64,000 nucleotides of DNA from Paramesorhizobium sp049065735 (GCF_049065735.1 NZ_JBAKHD010000007.1:1-64000); one strand, 5' to 3'; numbered from the stretch's first letter, positions 51,476-60,429 are shown. Notes: a model not told the origin generated them from the letters alone. Numbers and translations are program-made.

Positions 51476-52459
51476 TCAGACCTTTCCGCCCAATTCGTCC
51501 TCGATATGGATCTTGATGATGTCGTCGAAACTCGTCTCGGCCTTGAAGCCGAGCGCTGCCGCCCGCGCGGCATCGAAGCGGGTGGGCCAGCCGGCGACGA
51601 TCCCGGCGATGACAGGATCAGGCTCGCGCCGGATCAGCCGGACGGCCTTTTCCCCGGCAATGCGCCGCAGCGCCTCGATCTCCTCGCCGACAAGAGCCGA
51701 AAGGCCCGGCATTGTCAGGTTGCGCCGCGGCCCGATTTCGGCCAGGTCCAGCCGCGCGGCATGGAGGAAAAAGCCGACCGCCGAGCGCGGGCTGGCGAAC
51801 CAGTGGCGGACATTCTCATTGACGGGAAGCACCGCTTCCTTGCCGGCGAGCGGCTCACGCAGAATATTGGAGAAGAAGCCCGACGCCGCCTTGTTCGGCG
51901 CGCCAGGGCGGATGCAGATGGTCGGCAGGCGAATGCCGATGCCGTCGAAAAAGCCGCGCCGGGAATAGTCGGAGAGAAGCAGTTCGCAGATGGCCTTCTG
52001 CGTGCCGTAGCTGGTGAGCGGCGTGGTGAAGAAATCGTCCCCGATGGTGTCAGGGAAAGGCGCGCCGAAGACGGCGACGGAGGAGGCGAAGATCAAGCGG
52101 GGGCGATAGGGCTCCTTCTGCCCCTCCAGCCGGATCGCCTCGAAAAGCGCCCGCGTGCCGTCGAGATTGACCCGATAACCCTTCTCGAAATCCGCTTCCG
52201 CTTCGCCCGAGACGATGGCCGCCAGATGGATGATGAGATCGGCGCGCAAGGCGGCGAATTTAGCCGCGCTCTCGGGCGCGGAGAGGTCCAGGGCAAGCGC
52301 TGTCGCGATGCCCGCCAGGGCCGGGGGCACTTGCGGCTCGGCCATATCGGCAAGCCAGATATGATCAATGGAACGGCCCATAACGCCGTCCTCCGCGGCG
52401 ATCCTTTCCACCAGCTTGCGGCCCACCATACCGGCGGCGCCAATTACCAGCACTTTCAT
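51476..52459 (-). CDS. denD: D-erythronate dehydrogenase
   Basis: 327 residues of the extended SDR/epimerase fold: GAAGMVG (residues 8-14) binds NAD, and the active site has Ser in FASSVAVFG and Tyr-x3-Lys in SYGTQK. The overall sequence and the neighbouring ltnD, otnI, otnK and otnC genes match DenD, which oxidises D-erythronate to 2-dehydro-D-erythronate. GGGAGGAT precedes the ATG. It is followed at once by the second SDR and preceded (115 bp) by otnI. Confidence 0.85.
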   Translation of the reverse strand: MKVLVIGAAGMVGRKLVERIAAEDGVMGRSIDHIWLADMAEPQVPPALAGIATALALDLSAPESAAKFAALRADLIIHLAAIVSGEAEADFEKGYRVNLDGTRALFEAIRLEGQKEPYRPRLIFASSVAVFGAPFPDTIGDDFFTTPLTSYGTQKAICELLLSDYSRRGFFDGIGIRLPTICIRPGAPNKAASGFFSNILREPLAGKEAVLPVNENVRHWFASPRSAVGFFLHAARLDLAEIGPRRNLTMPGLSALVGEEIEALRRIAGEKAVRLIRREPDPVIAGIVAGWPTRFDAARAAALGFKAETSFDDIIKIHIEDELGGKV

Positions 52460-52574
52460 TCGCGGTCATCCTCCCTTGCCCGCTTCCCGTCAGGGAATGT
52501 CTACTCCGTCGTCTCGCATCTCCTGCTATTGGCGCATTCCGGTAGTAAGGCCCGAAGCGGCGCACATTGCAAGC

Positions 52575-53342
52575 TCATATCCGCTTGAGCCAGCCGAGCC
52601 CTGCCATTGTTTCCCCAGCCGGGCGGTATTCGCACCCGACATAACCCTGATATCCGAGCTGGTCGAGCGCCTGCAAAACCTTGAAATCATTGAGTTCGCC
52701 GGTGCCGGGCTCGTTACGGCCGGGCACGGAGGCGATCTGGACATGGCCGATCAGCGGCATCATCTCCCGCAGCGCGGTCAGCACGTCGCCGCGCATTACC
52801 TGCCGGTGGTAGATGTCGAATTGCAGCTTGAGATTGGGGTGGCCGAGGCTGGTGATGATGTCAGCCGCGCGGTCGAAATCGTCGAGGAAATAGCCCGGCA
52901 TGTCGCGCCCGTTGATCGGCTCGATCACCAGGCCGATCCCTTCAGCCCCTGCGCTATCCGCGGCAAAGGCCACCGCATCGCGATAGCTGCCTTGCGCGGC
53001 TGGATCGTCAGGTGAGGCGATCCCCGCCATCATATGCAGGAGCGGGGTTCCGATCACCCTGCCATAGTCGATGGCCTTTTTCACCGATTGCCGGAACTCT
53101 TCCTTGCGCTCCGGCAGGGCGGCGAGCCCTCGCTCACCCCTGGCCCAATCCCCGGGCGGCAGGTTGAAGAGCGCCTGTTTGAGCCCGGCTTCCGATAGTT
53201 TTTCGGCAATGAATTCAACGGGATAATCATAGGGGAAAAGATATTCGACGGCGGAAAAGCCCGCAGCCGCCGCAGCCCCGAACCGGTCGGGGAAGGGGTG
53301 CTCGTTGAACATCATCGTCAGATTGGCGGCGAAGCGGGGCAT
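52575..53342 (-). CDS. otnI: 2-oxo-tetronate isomerase
   Basis: 255 residues of the hydroxypyruvate-isomerase-like TIM barrel: MPRFAANLTMMFNEHPFPDRF at the start, IEPINGRDMPGYFL, LQFDIYHRQ, and GCEYRPAG with the catalytic glutamates. In the tetronate pathway OtnI converts 2-oxo- to 3-oxo-tetronate. The start at 53342 lies 1 bp after the ltnD stop and has GGAGGG upstream; the longer frame overlaps ltnD. Hydroxypyruvate isomerase (hyi) is the alternative but the gene context favours OtnI. Confidence 0.85.
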   Translation of the reverse strand: MPRFAANLTMMFNEHPFPDRFGAAAAAGFSAVEYLFPYDYPVEFIAEKLSEAGLKQALFNLPPGDWARGERGLAALPERKEEFRQSVKKAIDYGRVIGTPLLHMMAGIASPDDPAAQGSYRDAVAFAADSAGAEGIGLVIEPINGRDMPGYFLDDFDRAADIITSLGHPNLKLQFDIYHRQVMRGDVLTALREMMPLIGHVQIASVPGRNEPGTGELNDFKVLQALDQLGYQGYVGCEYRPAGETMAGLGWLKRI

Positions 53343-53343
53343 A

Positions 53344-54255
53344 TCAGGCTTTTCCCTCCATGCCGGGAAGGGCGACGCCTGCAATCTGCGCCAGCAGCCT
53401 TGCCACCGAGGCATCGTCATCGCCGCCCATGCCCGCCGCTTCGGTCATGACGAAAAGCTGCAAGGCGGCGCTGGCGATCGGAAGCGCGAATTTCTGCATC
53501 CTGCCGAGGTCGGAGACAATACCCAGATCCTTGGTAAAGATCGAAACGGCGCTGCGCGGGCTATAGTCGCCGGCGAGCACATGCGGCACCCGGTTTTCGA
53601 ACATCCAGCTGTTGCCGGCCGATCTGGTGATGACCTCGAAGACTTTCGAGATATCGAGATCGAGGCTTTTGGCAAAGGTGATCGCCTCGCAGGCCGCCGC
53701 GATATGCACGCCCGCCAGCAACTGGTTGACGATCTTGAAGGATGAGCCGACGCCCACCGCATCGCCCAGCTCATAAACCGTTTCGGCCATGGCATCGAGG
53801 GCGGGTTTTGCCTTGGCGAATGCTTCGGGCGAGCCGGAAGCCATCACGGTCAGCTTTCCCTGATCGGCCTTGGCCGCCCCGCCGCTGATCGGCGCATCCA
53901 GGAAAAGGATGCCTTTCTCCGCTGCCCGCGCCGCGAGGCCCCGGGCGTGGGCGGGCGACATGGTTGCCGAGGAGATGATGACCGAACCCGGCTTCATGAC
54001 GGCGGCGGCACCGTCAGAACCGAAGAGCACGCTTTCGGTCTGCTCAGCGTTCACTACGACGACAACGGCAATGTCTCTACCTTCGCAGGCTTGTGCCGGT
54101 GCCGGGAAGGGACGCCCTCCGCTCGCCTTCAGCTTTTCGAGTGCGGCGGGGTTGATGTCGCAGCCGGAAACATTCAGCCCCGCCCGCAATAGGGAACGGG
54201 CCATGCCTAGCCCCATGGAGCCCAGTCCGATGACGGCGATTTCCGGCTGTTCCAT
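53344..54255 (-). CDS. ltnD: L-threonate dehydrogenase
   Basis: 303 residues of the beta-hydroxyacid dehydrogenase family: GLGSMGLGMARSLL binds NAD, DAPISGGAAKADQGKL is the substrate loop, and the catalytic lysine is in FKIVNQLLAG. LtnD oxidises L-threonate to 2-dehydro-L-erythronate. GGGAGGAG precedes the ATG. It is first in the minus-strand run ltnD-otnI-denD-SDR and is divergent from the LacI regulator, with paired operators between. Confidence 0.88.
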   Translation of the reverse strand: MEQPEIAVIGLGSMGLGMARSLLRAGLNVSGCDINPAALEKLKASGGRPFPAPAQACEGRDIAVVVVVNAEQTESVLFGSDGAAAVMKPGSVIISSATMSPAHARGLAARAAEKGILFLDAPISGGAAKADQGKLTVMASGSPEAFAKAKPALDAMAETVYELGDAVGVGSSFKIVNQLLAGVHIAAACEAITFAKSLDLDISKVFEVITRSAGNSWMFENRVPHVLAGDYSPRSAVSIFTKDLGIVSDLGRMQKFALPIASAALQLFVMTEAAGMGGDDDASVARLLAQIAGVALPGMEGKA

Positions 54256-54287
54256 AATCTCCTCCCGGCTGCCGCATTATTGTCTTA

Positions 54288-54302
54288 TGACAGCGCTAAC
54301 AT
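54288..54302. promoter_or_regulatory. LacI-type operator, site 1
   Basis: TGACAGCGCTAACAT, an imperfect palindrome around AGCGCT, 33 bp before ltnD. The reverse complement of the same sequence occurs at 54341-54355. The paired sites between divergent promoters point to the LacI-family protein encoded alongside. Confidence 0.65.
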
Positions 54303-54340
54303 CAGTTATAGACACGGAGGCTCAGATGGTGCAAGAGGGG

Positions 54341-54355
54341 ATGTTAGCGCTGTCA
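54341..54355. promoter_or_regulatory. LacI-type operator, site 2
   Basis: ATGTTAGCGCTGTCA, the inverted copy of site 1; the AGCGCT centres are 54 bp apart, about five helical turns, and site 2 ends 29 bp before the regulator ATG. Spacing would allow a looped repressor tetramer. Confidence 0.65.
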
Positions 54356-54384
54356 ATTATTTAAACAGAGAGGGGATTTGCCCG

Positions 54385-55386
54385 ATGCGGCAGGGTGCGC
54401 CGACATTGGCCGATGTGGCGAGGCTCGCCGAGGTGAGCGAGATCACCGTCTCGCGTGTCGTCCGCAACAAGGGCCCGATTGCCGAGGCGACGCGCGTCCG
54501 CGTGGAGGAGGCGATTCGCCTGCTGGGCTATGTGCCCAACCGCGCGGCGGGAGCGCTGGCGTCGGCGGGCTCGCCCTTGATCGGCGTGATCTTGCCATCG
54601 CTCTCCAACATCGTTTTCCCGGAGGTGCTGCGCGGGATCCACACCGCCCTTGCCTCGACCGGCTACCAGCCGCTGGTCGGCGTCACGGATTACGATCCGC
54701 TGAAGGAGCAGCATCTCGTCTCCTCGCTTCTGGCCTGGCAGCCCGCCGCCATCATCACCACGGGTTTCGAGCATACCGAATCGACCTGGCTGATGCTCAC
54801 CGACAGCAGGATTCGTGTTGCGGAATTGATGGATATCGACGCCGAGCCGATCGATATCGCGGTCGGCCTGTCGCAGCAGGGGGCGGGCTACGAAACCGGC
54901 AGGCATCTGGTAGGGCGCGGCTACCGGCGCTTCGGCTATGTCGGCCATGACTGGAACGCGGACCGCCGTGCGTACCTGCGCTATAAGGGCCTGCGGACCG
55001 CGCTCGCCGAAGCGGGCCTCTGCCTCGCCGCCGAGGAGCGGTTCGACGGCCCGAGCTCGACCATGGCCGGCCGCGAGACGCTCGCCGTTCTCCTGTCCCA
55101 AAAGCCAGATCTCGATGTCGTGGTGTTCTCGAATGATGACATGGCCGTGGGCGGCTTCTTCCATTGCCTGAGCGCGAACATAAGCGTCGGCAAGGAGCTC
55201 GGCCTTTTCGGCTTCAACGGCCTCGATATCGGCCAGGCGCTTCCCTTGCCGCTCTCGACCATCCGCTCCCACCGCTTCGACATCGGCAGGATCGCGGTGG
55301 AAACACTTCTGGAGACGAGCGAGCGACCGCCTGAAAAGAAGATCGTCGATACCGGCTACGAAATCATAACAGGCGCAACGGCGTAA
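54385..55386 (+). CDS. LacI family transcriptional regulator of tetronate genes
   Basis: 333 residues from the ATG at 54385 (GAGAGGGG upstream; an in-frame extension to 54280 would cover the operators). N-terminal HTH (TLADVARLAEVSEITVSRVVRNKGPI), hinge helix (VPNRAAGALAS), and a periplasmic-binding-like effector domain (LIGVILPSLSNIVFPEVL). It resembles GntR-type LacI regulators of gluconate-like acids. It probably represses ltnD and otnK units through the two AGCGCT operators, with a tetronate as inducer. Confidence 0.9.
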   Translation: MRQGAPTLADVARLAEVSEITVSRVVRNKGPIAEATRVRVEEAIRLLGYVPNRAAGALASAGSPLIGVILPSLSNIVFPEVLRGIHTALASTGYQPLVGVTDYDPLKEQHLVSSLLAWQPAAIITTGFEHTESTWLMLTDSRIRVAELMDIDAEPIDIAVGLSQQGAGYETGRHLVGRGYRRFGYVGHDWNADRRAYLRYKGLRTALAEAGLCLAAEERFDGPSSTMAGRETLAVLLSQKPDLDVVVFSNDDMAVGGFFHCLSANISVGKELGLFGFNGLDIGQALPLPLSTIRSHRFDIGRIAVETLLETSERPPEKKIVDTGYEIITGATA

Positions 55387-55413
55387 TGACATGACAGGGA
55401 GGAGTTGAGGGAC

Positions 55414-56679
55414 ATGCTTCTGGGTGCGATTGCCGACGATCTGACCGGCGCGACGGATCTCGCGCTGACGCTTTCACGCGAGGGAATGCGCGTGGTGCAG
55501 GTGGTGGGCGTGCCGCCTGCCGGCTTCGATTTCGGCGACGCCGATGCCGTGGTCGTGGCGCTGAAATCGCGGACGATCCCGGTGGCGGAGGCGGTCGCCC
55601 AGTCGCTTGATGCCGCCCGCGCGCTTCTTGCAGCCGGGGCAGGGCAGATCTTCTTCAAATATTGCTCGACCTTCGATTCCACGCCTCAGGGCAATATCGG
55701 CCCGGTCGCGGAAGCCCTTGCCGATCTTCTGGAGGCGCCGCTCGCGATTGCCTGCCCGGCCTTTCCCGCCAATGGCCGCACCGTCTATCAGGGCCATCTT
55801 TTCGTCGGCCCGATGCTGCTTTCCGAAAGCCCGATGAAGGATCATCCGCTGACGCCGATGCGGGACGCCAATCTCGTCCGGGTGCTGCAAGAGCAGACGA
55901 AGCGGCGCGTCGGCCTCGTCCCCTTCGCTGCCGTCGACCGGGGTAGCGAGGCGATTGCCGCGGCTTTCACTGAGGCGACGGCAAGGGGCGAACGGTTCGT
56001 CATCGTCGATGCGGTCACGGACGGGCATTTGCGCGCGATCGGAAGGGCGGCGGCGGATATGAGGCTCATCACCGGGGGATCGGGCGTCGCGCTCGGCCTG
56101 CCCGAGAATTTCCGCCGGGCGGGCAAGCTCGCTCCCGAAGCGGTCGATACGGCGTTCGCCGCCCCTGCCGGGCGCGCCGCCATCCTCGCCGGCTCTTGCT
56201 CGGCGGCGACACGGCGGCAGATCGAGAACGCCATTGCCGCCGGTATCCCCGCGCTGAAGATCGATCCGCTCGCCATCGCCAGGGGAGAAATCACTGCCGC
56301 CAGCGTCGCCGATTGGTTCGCATCTGTAGGTCACTCCAATCCGCTTGCCTATTCGAGCGCGGACCCCGATGAGGTGCGCGCCGCACAGGAGGCGCTCGGG
56401 CGCGAGCGGGCCGGGGCGCTGGTCGAGCATCTCCTGGCGGAGGTTGCCGCAAGGCTGCGGGACAGTGGCTTCACCCGCCTCATCGTCGCCGGAGGCGAGA
56501 CGTCGGGCGCGGTGGTCGGCGGGCTCGGTATCGCCGCGCTCAGGATCGGGCCGGAAATCGACCCCGGCGTTCCCTGGACACGGAGCCTCGACAGGGACAA
56601 GCCCATGGCGCTCGCCCTCAAATCCGGCAATTTCGGCGCGGACGATTTCTTTCTCAAGGCATGGGATCTGCTGCAATGA
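55414..56679 (+). CDS. otnK: 3-oxo-tetronate kinase (DUF1537/OtnK)
   Basis: 421 residues from the ATG at 55414 with AGGGAGGAG upstream (TTG 55405 is too close to that site). Signature IADDLTGATDLAL (N-terminal DUF1537 substrate domain), FDSTPQGNIGP, and C-terminal nucleotide-binding parts ITGGSGVALGLP and VAGGETSGAVV. OtnK phosphorylates 3-oxo-tetronate at O4. Its stop overlaps the otnC start (ATGA). It follows the LacI gene by 27 bp. Confidence 0.9.
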   Translation: MLLGAIADDLTGATDLALTLSREGMRVVQVVGVPPAGFDFGDADAVVVALKSRTIPVAEAVAQSLDAARALLAAGAGQIFFKYCSTFDSTPQGNIGPVAEALADLLEAPLAIACPAFPANGRTVYQGHLFVGPMLLSESPMKDHPLTPMRDANLVRVLQEQTKRRVGLVPFAAVDRGSEAIAAAFTEATARGERFVIVDAVTDGHLRAIGRAAADMRLITGGSGVALGLPENFRRAGKLAPEAVDTAFAAPAGRAAILAGSCSAATRRQIENAIAAGIPALKIDPLAIARGEITAASVADWFASVGHSNPLAYSSADPDEVRAAQEALGRERAGALVEHLLAEVAARLRDSGFTRLIVAGGETSGAVVGGLGIAALRIGPEIDPGVPWTRSLDRDKPMALALKSGNFGADDFFLKAWDLLQ

Positions 56680-57311
56680 GCGCCATCCTCTCCGAAACAA
56701 CCAGAACCCGCGATGAGATCATGCGCGTCGGCAAATCTCTCTTCGACCGCGGGCTGACATCCGGCTCCACCGGCAATATCAGCGTCCGGCTGTCCAACGG
56801 GGAAATCCTGATGACGCCGACCAATGCCTCGCTCGGCGGTCTCGAACCGGAGCGCCTGTCCCGCTTTTCCGCCGAAGGGGTGCATATCGACGGCGACAAG
56901 CCGACCAAGGAGGCGTTTCTCCATCAGTGCATGTATTGCAAGCGCCCGCAGAGCGGCGCGGTCGTGCATCTGCATTCGACCCATGCGGTGGCGGTGAGCC
57001 TGCTGGCCGACATCGATCCGGAAGACGTGCTGCCGCCCCTGACCGCCTATTACGTCATGCGCGTCGGCTCGCTGCCGCTCGTTCCCTATTTTCCGCCGGG
57101 CGACCAGGCGCTGGCCGAGGCCGTGGCGGCAAGGGCCGAAAAAAGCCATGCGGTGCTCCTTGCCAATCACGGTCCCGTCGTCGCTGGCAAAACGCTTCTC
57201 GACGCGCAATATGCGACGGAAGAACTGGAGGAGACGGCAAAGCTTCACCTCCTTCTGCAGGGCCACCGGATCAGGCCACTGACACCGGAGCAGCGCCGGG
57301 GGCTTGGCTGA
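56676..57311 (+). CDS. otnC: 3-oxo-tetronate 4-phosphate decarboxylase (class II aldolase)
   Basis: 211 residues of the class II aldolase/adducin family. GNISVRL and TPTNASLGGL bind the substrate phosphate and the metal is held by VHLHSTH (HxH) and the later NHGPV histidine. OtnC decarboxylates 3-oxo-tetronate 4-phosphate to dihydroxyacetone phosphate. The start overlaps the otnK stop by ATGA. Fuculose-phosphate aldolase is the alternative; the otn context decides. Confidence 0.88.
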   Translation: MSAILSETTRTRDEIMRVGKSLFDRGLTSGSTGNISVRLSNGEILMTPTNASLGGLEPERLSRFSAEGVHIDGDKPTKEAFLHQCMYCKRPQSGAVVHLHSTHAVAVSLLADIDPEDVLPPLTAYYVMRVGSLPLVPYFPPGDQALAEAVAARAEKSHAVLLANHGPVVAGKTLLDAQYATEELEETAKLHLLLQGHRIRPLTPEQRRGLG

Positions 57312-57316
57312 ATTTC

Positions 57317-57465
57317 AGAGCATTCCCTTTGTTAATGGAAGCGCCCGGCATATCGCTCATCCCATTCCGCTGTGCCTGGCGCTTCCATCAACGAACGAAA
57401 CGCCTCACTCCAGGAAAGACAGCGCTGGGGTTTTTGGGCGTTTCCGTCAAAAAGTGGAATACTCT
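57317..57465. repeat. 149-bp nested palindromic element
   Basis: Outer ends AGAGCATTCC (57317-57326) and GGAATACTCT (57456-57465) are inverted with one mismatch. Inside are a 23-nt inverted pair (57328-57350 and 57373-57395, TTTGTTAATGGAAGCGCC type) and a smaller AAACGCC/GGCGTTT pair (57398-57404, 57437-57443). It is gene-free and fills the otnC-LysR convergent gap, and may also terminate both transcripts. Confidence 0.7.
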
Positions 57466-57476
57466 AAAGTGATCGG

Positions 57477-58370
57477 TCAGCCCTTGAATGTCTCGAAGAT
57501 CAAGCCTCGCAACCACCGATGCACCGGGTCCGCATCCATCCGCGGATGCCAAGTCTGGGCAATGGTGAAGCCGGGGGTGGCGACTGGCAGCTCGAAGATT
57601 TCGGTGTTGCTCGCCGCGGCGAGCGGAAGGCAGGAGCGCGGCACCAGCCCGACGAGGTCGGACACCGCCGCGACGGCGATGACGGCCGGATAGCTTGGCA
57701 CCATGAGGCTCACCTTCCGCGACAGTCCCACCGCTGCCAGCGCCTCATCGACCGGTCCGTGAAAACGCCCGCGCCTTGACGAAATGACATGTTCGCAGGC
57801 GGCGTATCGCTTGGCGGTGATTGGCTTCTCCGCCAGCAGGGGATGTCCGGCCCGCGCGACGCCGGCGTAGGTGTTTTTAAAGAGCGTCTGGCCGCGCAGC
57901 TCCGCCCCGTCGCCGGGAATGACGCCTATGTCCAGATCGATCATCGCATCCCGCAGGGGCTGGATTTGCTTGTCCGGCTTGGGCGCGAAGCACAGCCGTA
58001 CGCCGGGCGCGGCGCTGGAGACAATAGCACTGAGCCGCGCGGCATGGAGCAGCACGAAGGCGTCGTTTGCGCGGATCGTGAAATCCCGTCCCACCCGCCG
58101 GATATCGATGGCGGGCGAGGGGCTGAGCACCGTCCGGGCCGCCGCGGTCAGCGCGTGAACCTGTTCAGCGATGGCTTCGGCGTGCGGCGTGGCGCGCATG
58201 CCGCGCCCGGCCTGTACGAGTATCGGGTCGCCAAGCGCCGCCCGCAGCCGCGACAGCGTCCGGCTCATGGCGGAGGTGCTCAAGCCCAGCTTACGCGCCG
58301 TCCCCGATACGCTCCGCTCGTTGAGCAGGGCATCCAGGGCCACAAGCAGGTTCAGGTCGATATCAGGCAT
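57477..58370 (-). CDS. LysR family transcriptional regulator
   Basis: 297 residues in the NodD/SyrM-like branch: N-terminal MPDIDLNLLVALDALLNERSVSGTARKLGLSTSAMSRTLSRLR, then PILVQAGRGMRATPHAEAI and a substrate-binding domain (DFTIRANDAFVLLHA). It is divergent from the DHA2 MFS gene at 58813, with a 273-bp repeat element in between; it is the most likely regulator of that transporter. The effector is unknown. Confidence 0.9.
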   Translation of the reverse strand: MPDIDLNLLVALDALLNERSVSGTARKLGLSTSAMSRTLSRLRAALGDPILVQAGRGMRATPHAEAIAEQVHALTAAARTVLSPSPAIDIRRVGRDFTIRANDAFVLLHAARLSAIVSSAAPGVRLCFAPKPDKQIQPLRDAMIDLDIGVIPGDGAELRGQTLFKNTYAGVARAGHPLLAEKPITAKRYAACEHVISSRRGRFHGPVDEALAAVGLSRKVSLMVPSYPAVIAVAAVSDLVGLVPRSCLPLAAASNTEIFELPVATPGFTIAQTWHPRMDADPVHRWLRGLIFETFKG

Positions 58371-58383
58371 GTTCTATCCGGTC

Positions 58384-58656
58384 GAGCAAATTGCTTTCAG
58401 ACGGGATCACTCGAAACCATTCTAAATCGTTGTCGCGATGGAGATGTCGAGGCATGGATTCCTGTGACAAGCACAGGAATGACGGAAGTGGGATGGCTGC
58501 TCCTCAATGAGGACCGCCGTGCATGCTGCGGGGTTGAGATTATCGGTGATATCAAAGCAACCCGTCATTCCTGTGCTTGTCACAGGAATCCATGCCTCAA
58601 CGTTGCCACCGACACGAGGGTGAAGATACGCACATTGCTTCCGTCTAAAAACAAAC
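58384..58656. repeat. ~273-bp composite palindromic element, copy B
   Basis: A diverged copy of 43030-43301 in the same orientation: GAGCAAATTGCTTTCAG at the left end, TCTAAAAACAAAC at the right. The inverted arms (about 58443-58486 and 58562-58604) are nearly identical to those of copy A, while the central ~75 bp has drifted. It lies between the LysR start and the MFS gene, so it occupies or abuts their promoters. Confidence 0.8.
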
Positions 58657-58812
58657 AACTCAAGAACGTGATGCGATTAAGCCCATGCGGGCATCCTACT
58701 CTAACGAGATATGGCGTCTGGCGCAACGGTGGTTTTCCGGCCTTGCGTCTGGCGCAAATTGCGGACCGGGAATATCGATGGCGCAACGCATAATCGAACA
58801 AGGTGATTTCCC

Positions 58813-60204
58813 ATGTCCGTCACATCGGTGGCGAGCCAGGCCCATGACGGGCTTCCGGCTCCGCGGCGCTATCTGGCCGTCGGCCTTTTGCTTCTGACGC
58901 TGGTGCTCGTCGTCCTCGACGGCGCCATTGCCAATGTCGCGCTGCCATCCATCGCCGCCTCGCTGGCGGCCGATCCCAGCCGCACGGTCTGGGTCGTCTC
59001 AAGCTATCAGCTGGCCGTGCTCATAGCCCTTCTGCCCTGCGGCGCTTTGGGGGAGATTCACGGCCCCCGGCGTGTTTACCTCCTCGGGGTGGCGCTGTTC
59101 ACGGTCGCTTCCGCGGCCTGCGCCTTTGCCTGGAGCCTGCCCTTTCTGGTGGCCGCGCGGTTCGTGCAAGGGCTGGGCGCGGGGGCCATCATGGCTCTGG
59201 CGGTCATGAACCTGCGTTTCGCGGTGCCGCAGCGCATGCTTGGCACCATCATCGGCTTCAATGCGATGACGGTTGCGATTTCCTCTGCCGCCGGTCCCGC
59301 CGTAGCCGGGGCGATCCTGTCGATCGCCAGCTGGCCATGGCTCTTCGCCGTCAACATACCGCTTGGGATCATCGTGGTCGTCTGCGGCCGGGTTCTGGGT
59401 CCGGTGCCGGGCATCCACCGGCAGGTGAACGCCAAGGTCTTGCTCGCCAACACGCTGATGTTCATGCTTTTTCTCATCGGGGCGGAGCTGATGGCCAAGT
59501 CTCCCGTCGGCGGCGTCATCCTCATTGGCGGCTCGGCCCTGTGCCTCCTAGCCTTGCTGCGTCTCGAGCGCGGCAGTCCCGCCCCCATCGTGCCGGTGGA
59601 TCTTTTGGCCGAGCCTGCATTCCGCGTCGCGGTCATCGCCTCCGTTACCTGCTTTACTGGCCAGATGCTGAGCTATGTGGCCCTGCCATTCTATCTGCAG
59701 CATACGCTGGGCATGACACCGGCCCTGACCGGGCTCTACATGATACCCTGGCCTGCGGCGACTGCCATTGTCGCGCCAATCTCGGGGCGGCTTGCGGACC
59801 GCTTCAAGACGGCCTGGCTCTGTGCCGGGGGCGGGGCGCTGTTCGCCTGCGGTCTGCTCATTGCAGGCCTCTGTCCGCCCGATCCGCGCGGCATCGCCTT
59901 TCTGGCGGGCTCGGTTCTCGCGGGCGCCGGTTTCGGCCTGTTCCAGACACCGAATAACCGGATTCTGCTTCTTTCGGCCCCGAAAGCCCGTAGCGGCGCG
60001 GCGGGCGCGATGCAGGGAACGGCACGCCTGCTCGGGCAAACCCTGGGCGCGATCTCAATGTCGATCATCTTCGCCGCCACGCCTGTGACGCGCGCACCCT
60101 CCGTCGCGCTCGTTCTCGCCGGCATTTGCGCAGCCATCGCCAGCGTCGTCAGCTTCAGCCGAGCCCGCTACGAGGGTGTGGGGGATACGGGGGAGAGCGG
60201 TTAA
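58813..60204 (+). CDS. DHA2 family MFS drug-type exporter
   Basis: 463 residues, with about 13-14 TM helices. LVVLDGAIANVALPSIAASL is the DHA2 motif in helix 1, followed by WVVSSYQLAVLIALLPCGALGEIHGPRRVYL and the helix 5 motif GFNAMTVAISSAAGPAVAGAIL (antiporter motif C). It should export a drug-like or small toxic compound using protons. AAGGTG precedes the ATG. It is probably controlled by the divergent LysR regulator. Substrate unknown. Confidence 0.9.
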   Translation: MSVTSVASQAHDGLPAPRRYLAVGLLLLTLVLVVLDGAIANVALPSIAASLAADPSRTVWVVSSYQLAVLIALLPCGALGEIHGPRRVYLLGVALFTVASAACAFAWSLPFLVAARFVQGLGAGAIMALAVMNLRFAVPQRMLGTIIGFNAMTVAISSAAGPAVAGAILSIASWPWLFAVNIPLGIIVVVCGRVLGPVPGIHRQVNAKVLLANTLMFMLFLIGAELMAKSPVGGVILIGGSALCLLALLRLERGSPAPIVPVDLLAEPAFRVAVIASVTCFTGQMLSYVALPFYLQHTLGMTPALTGLYMIPWPAATAIVAPISGRLADRFKTAWLCAGGGALFACGLLIAGLCPPDPRGIAFLAGSVLAGAGFGLFQTPNNRILLLSAPKARSGAAGAMQGTARLLGQTLGAISMSIIFAATPVTRAPSVALVLAGICAAIASVVSFSRARYEGVGDTGESG

Positions 60205-60308
60205 AAGCGTCGCGAAGGAACTCGCAGATGTAGGGAAAGCTTACAGCGGAAGGATCGAATGCCGCGCATCAAGCAAAATGAGCTGGCGGCAGGATCTATA
60301 GCCCTCAC

Positions 60309-60385
60309 TGGTCGGAGTGAGAGGATTCGAACCTCCGACCCCCTCGTCCCGAACGAGGTGCGCTACCAGGCTGCGCTACACTCCG
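60309..60385 (-). tRNA. tRNA-Pro (CGG)
   Basis: 77 nt on the minus strand with a complete cloverleaf: acceptor CGGAGTG/CACTCCG, D-arm GCGCAGCCTGGTAGCGC, anticodon stem-loop CTCGT-TCGGGAC-GAG type with CGG at the anticodon, and GGTTCGAATCC T-arm. The 3' CCA is encoded. The G-rich variable stem region and sequence are typical of tRNA-Pro. Confidence 0.95.
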
Positions 60386-60400
60386 TGACCAGTGAGGCGG

Positions 60401-60429
60401 CTTATAGCGCCGTGCTTTTTCCGCTGCAA
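60401..60429 (-). promoter_or_regulatory. Sigma-70 promoter for tRNA-Pro
   Basis: On the minus strand TTGCAG, a 17-bp spacer, TATAAG; the -10 box ends 16 bp before the tRNA. This is close to consensus and the right distance for a short leader. Confidence 0.6.
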
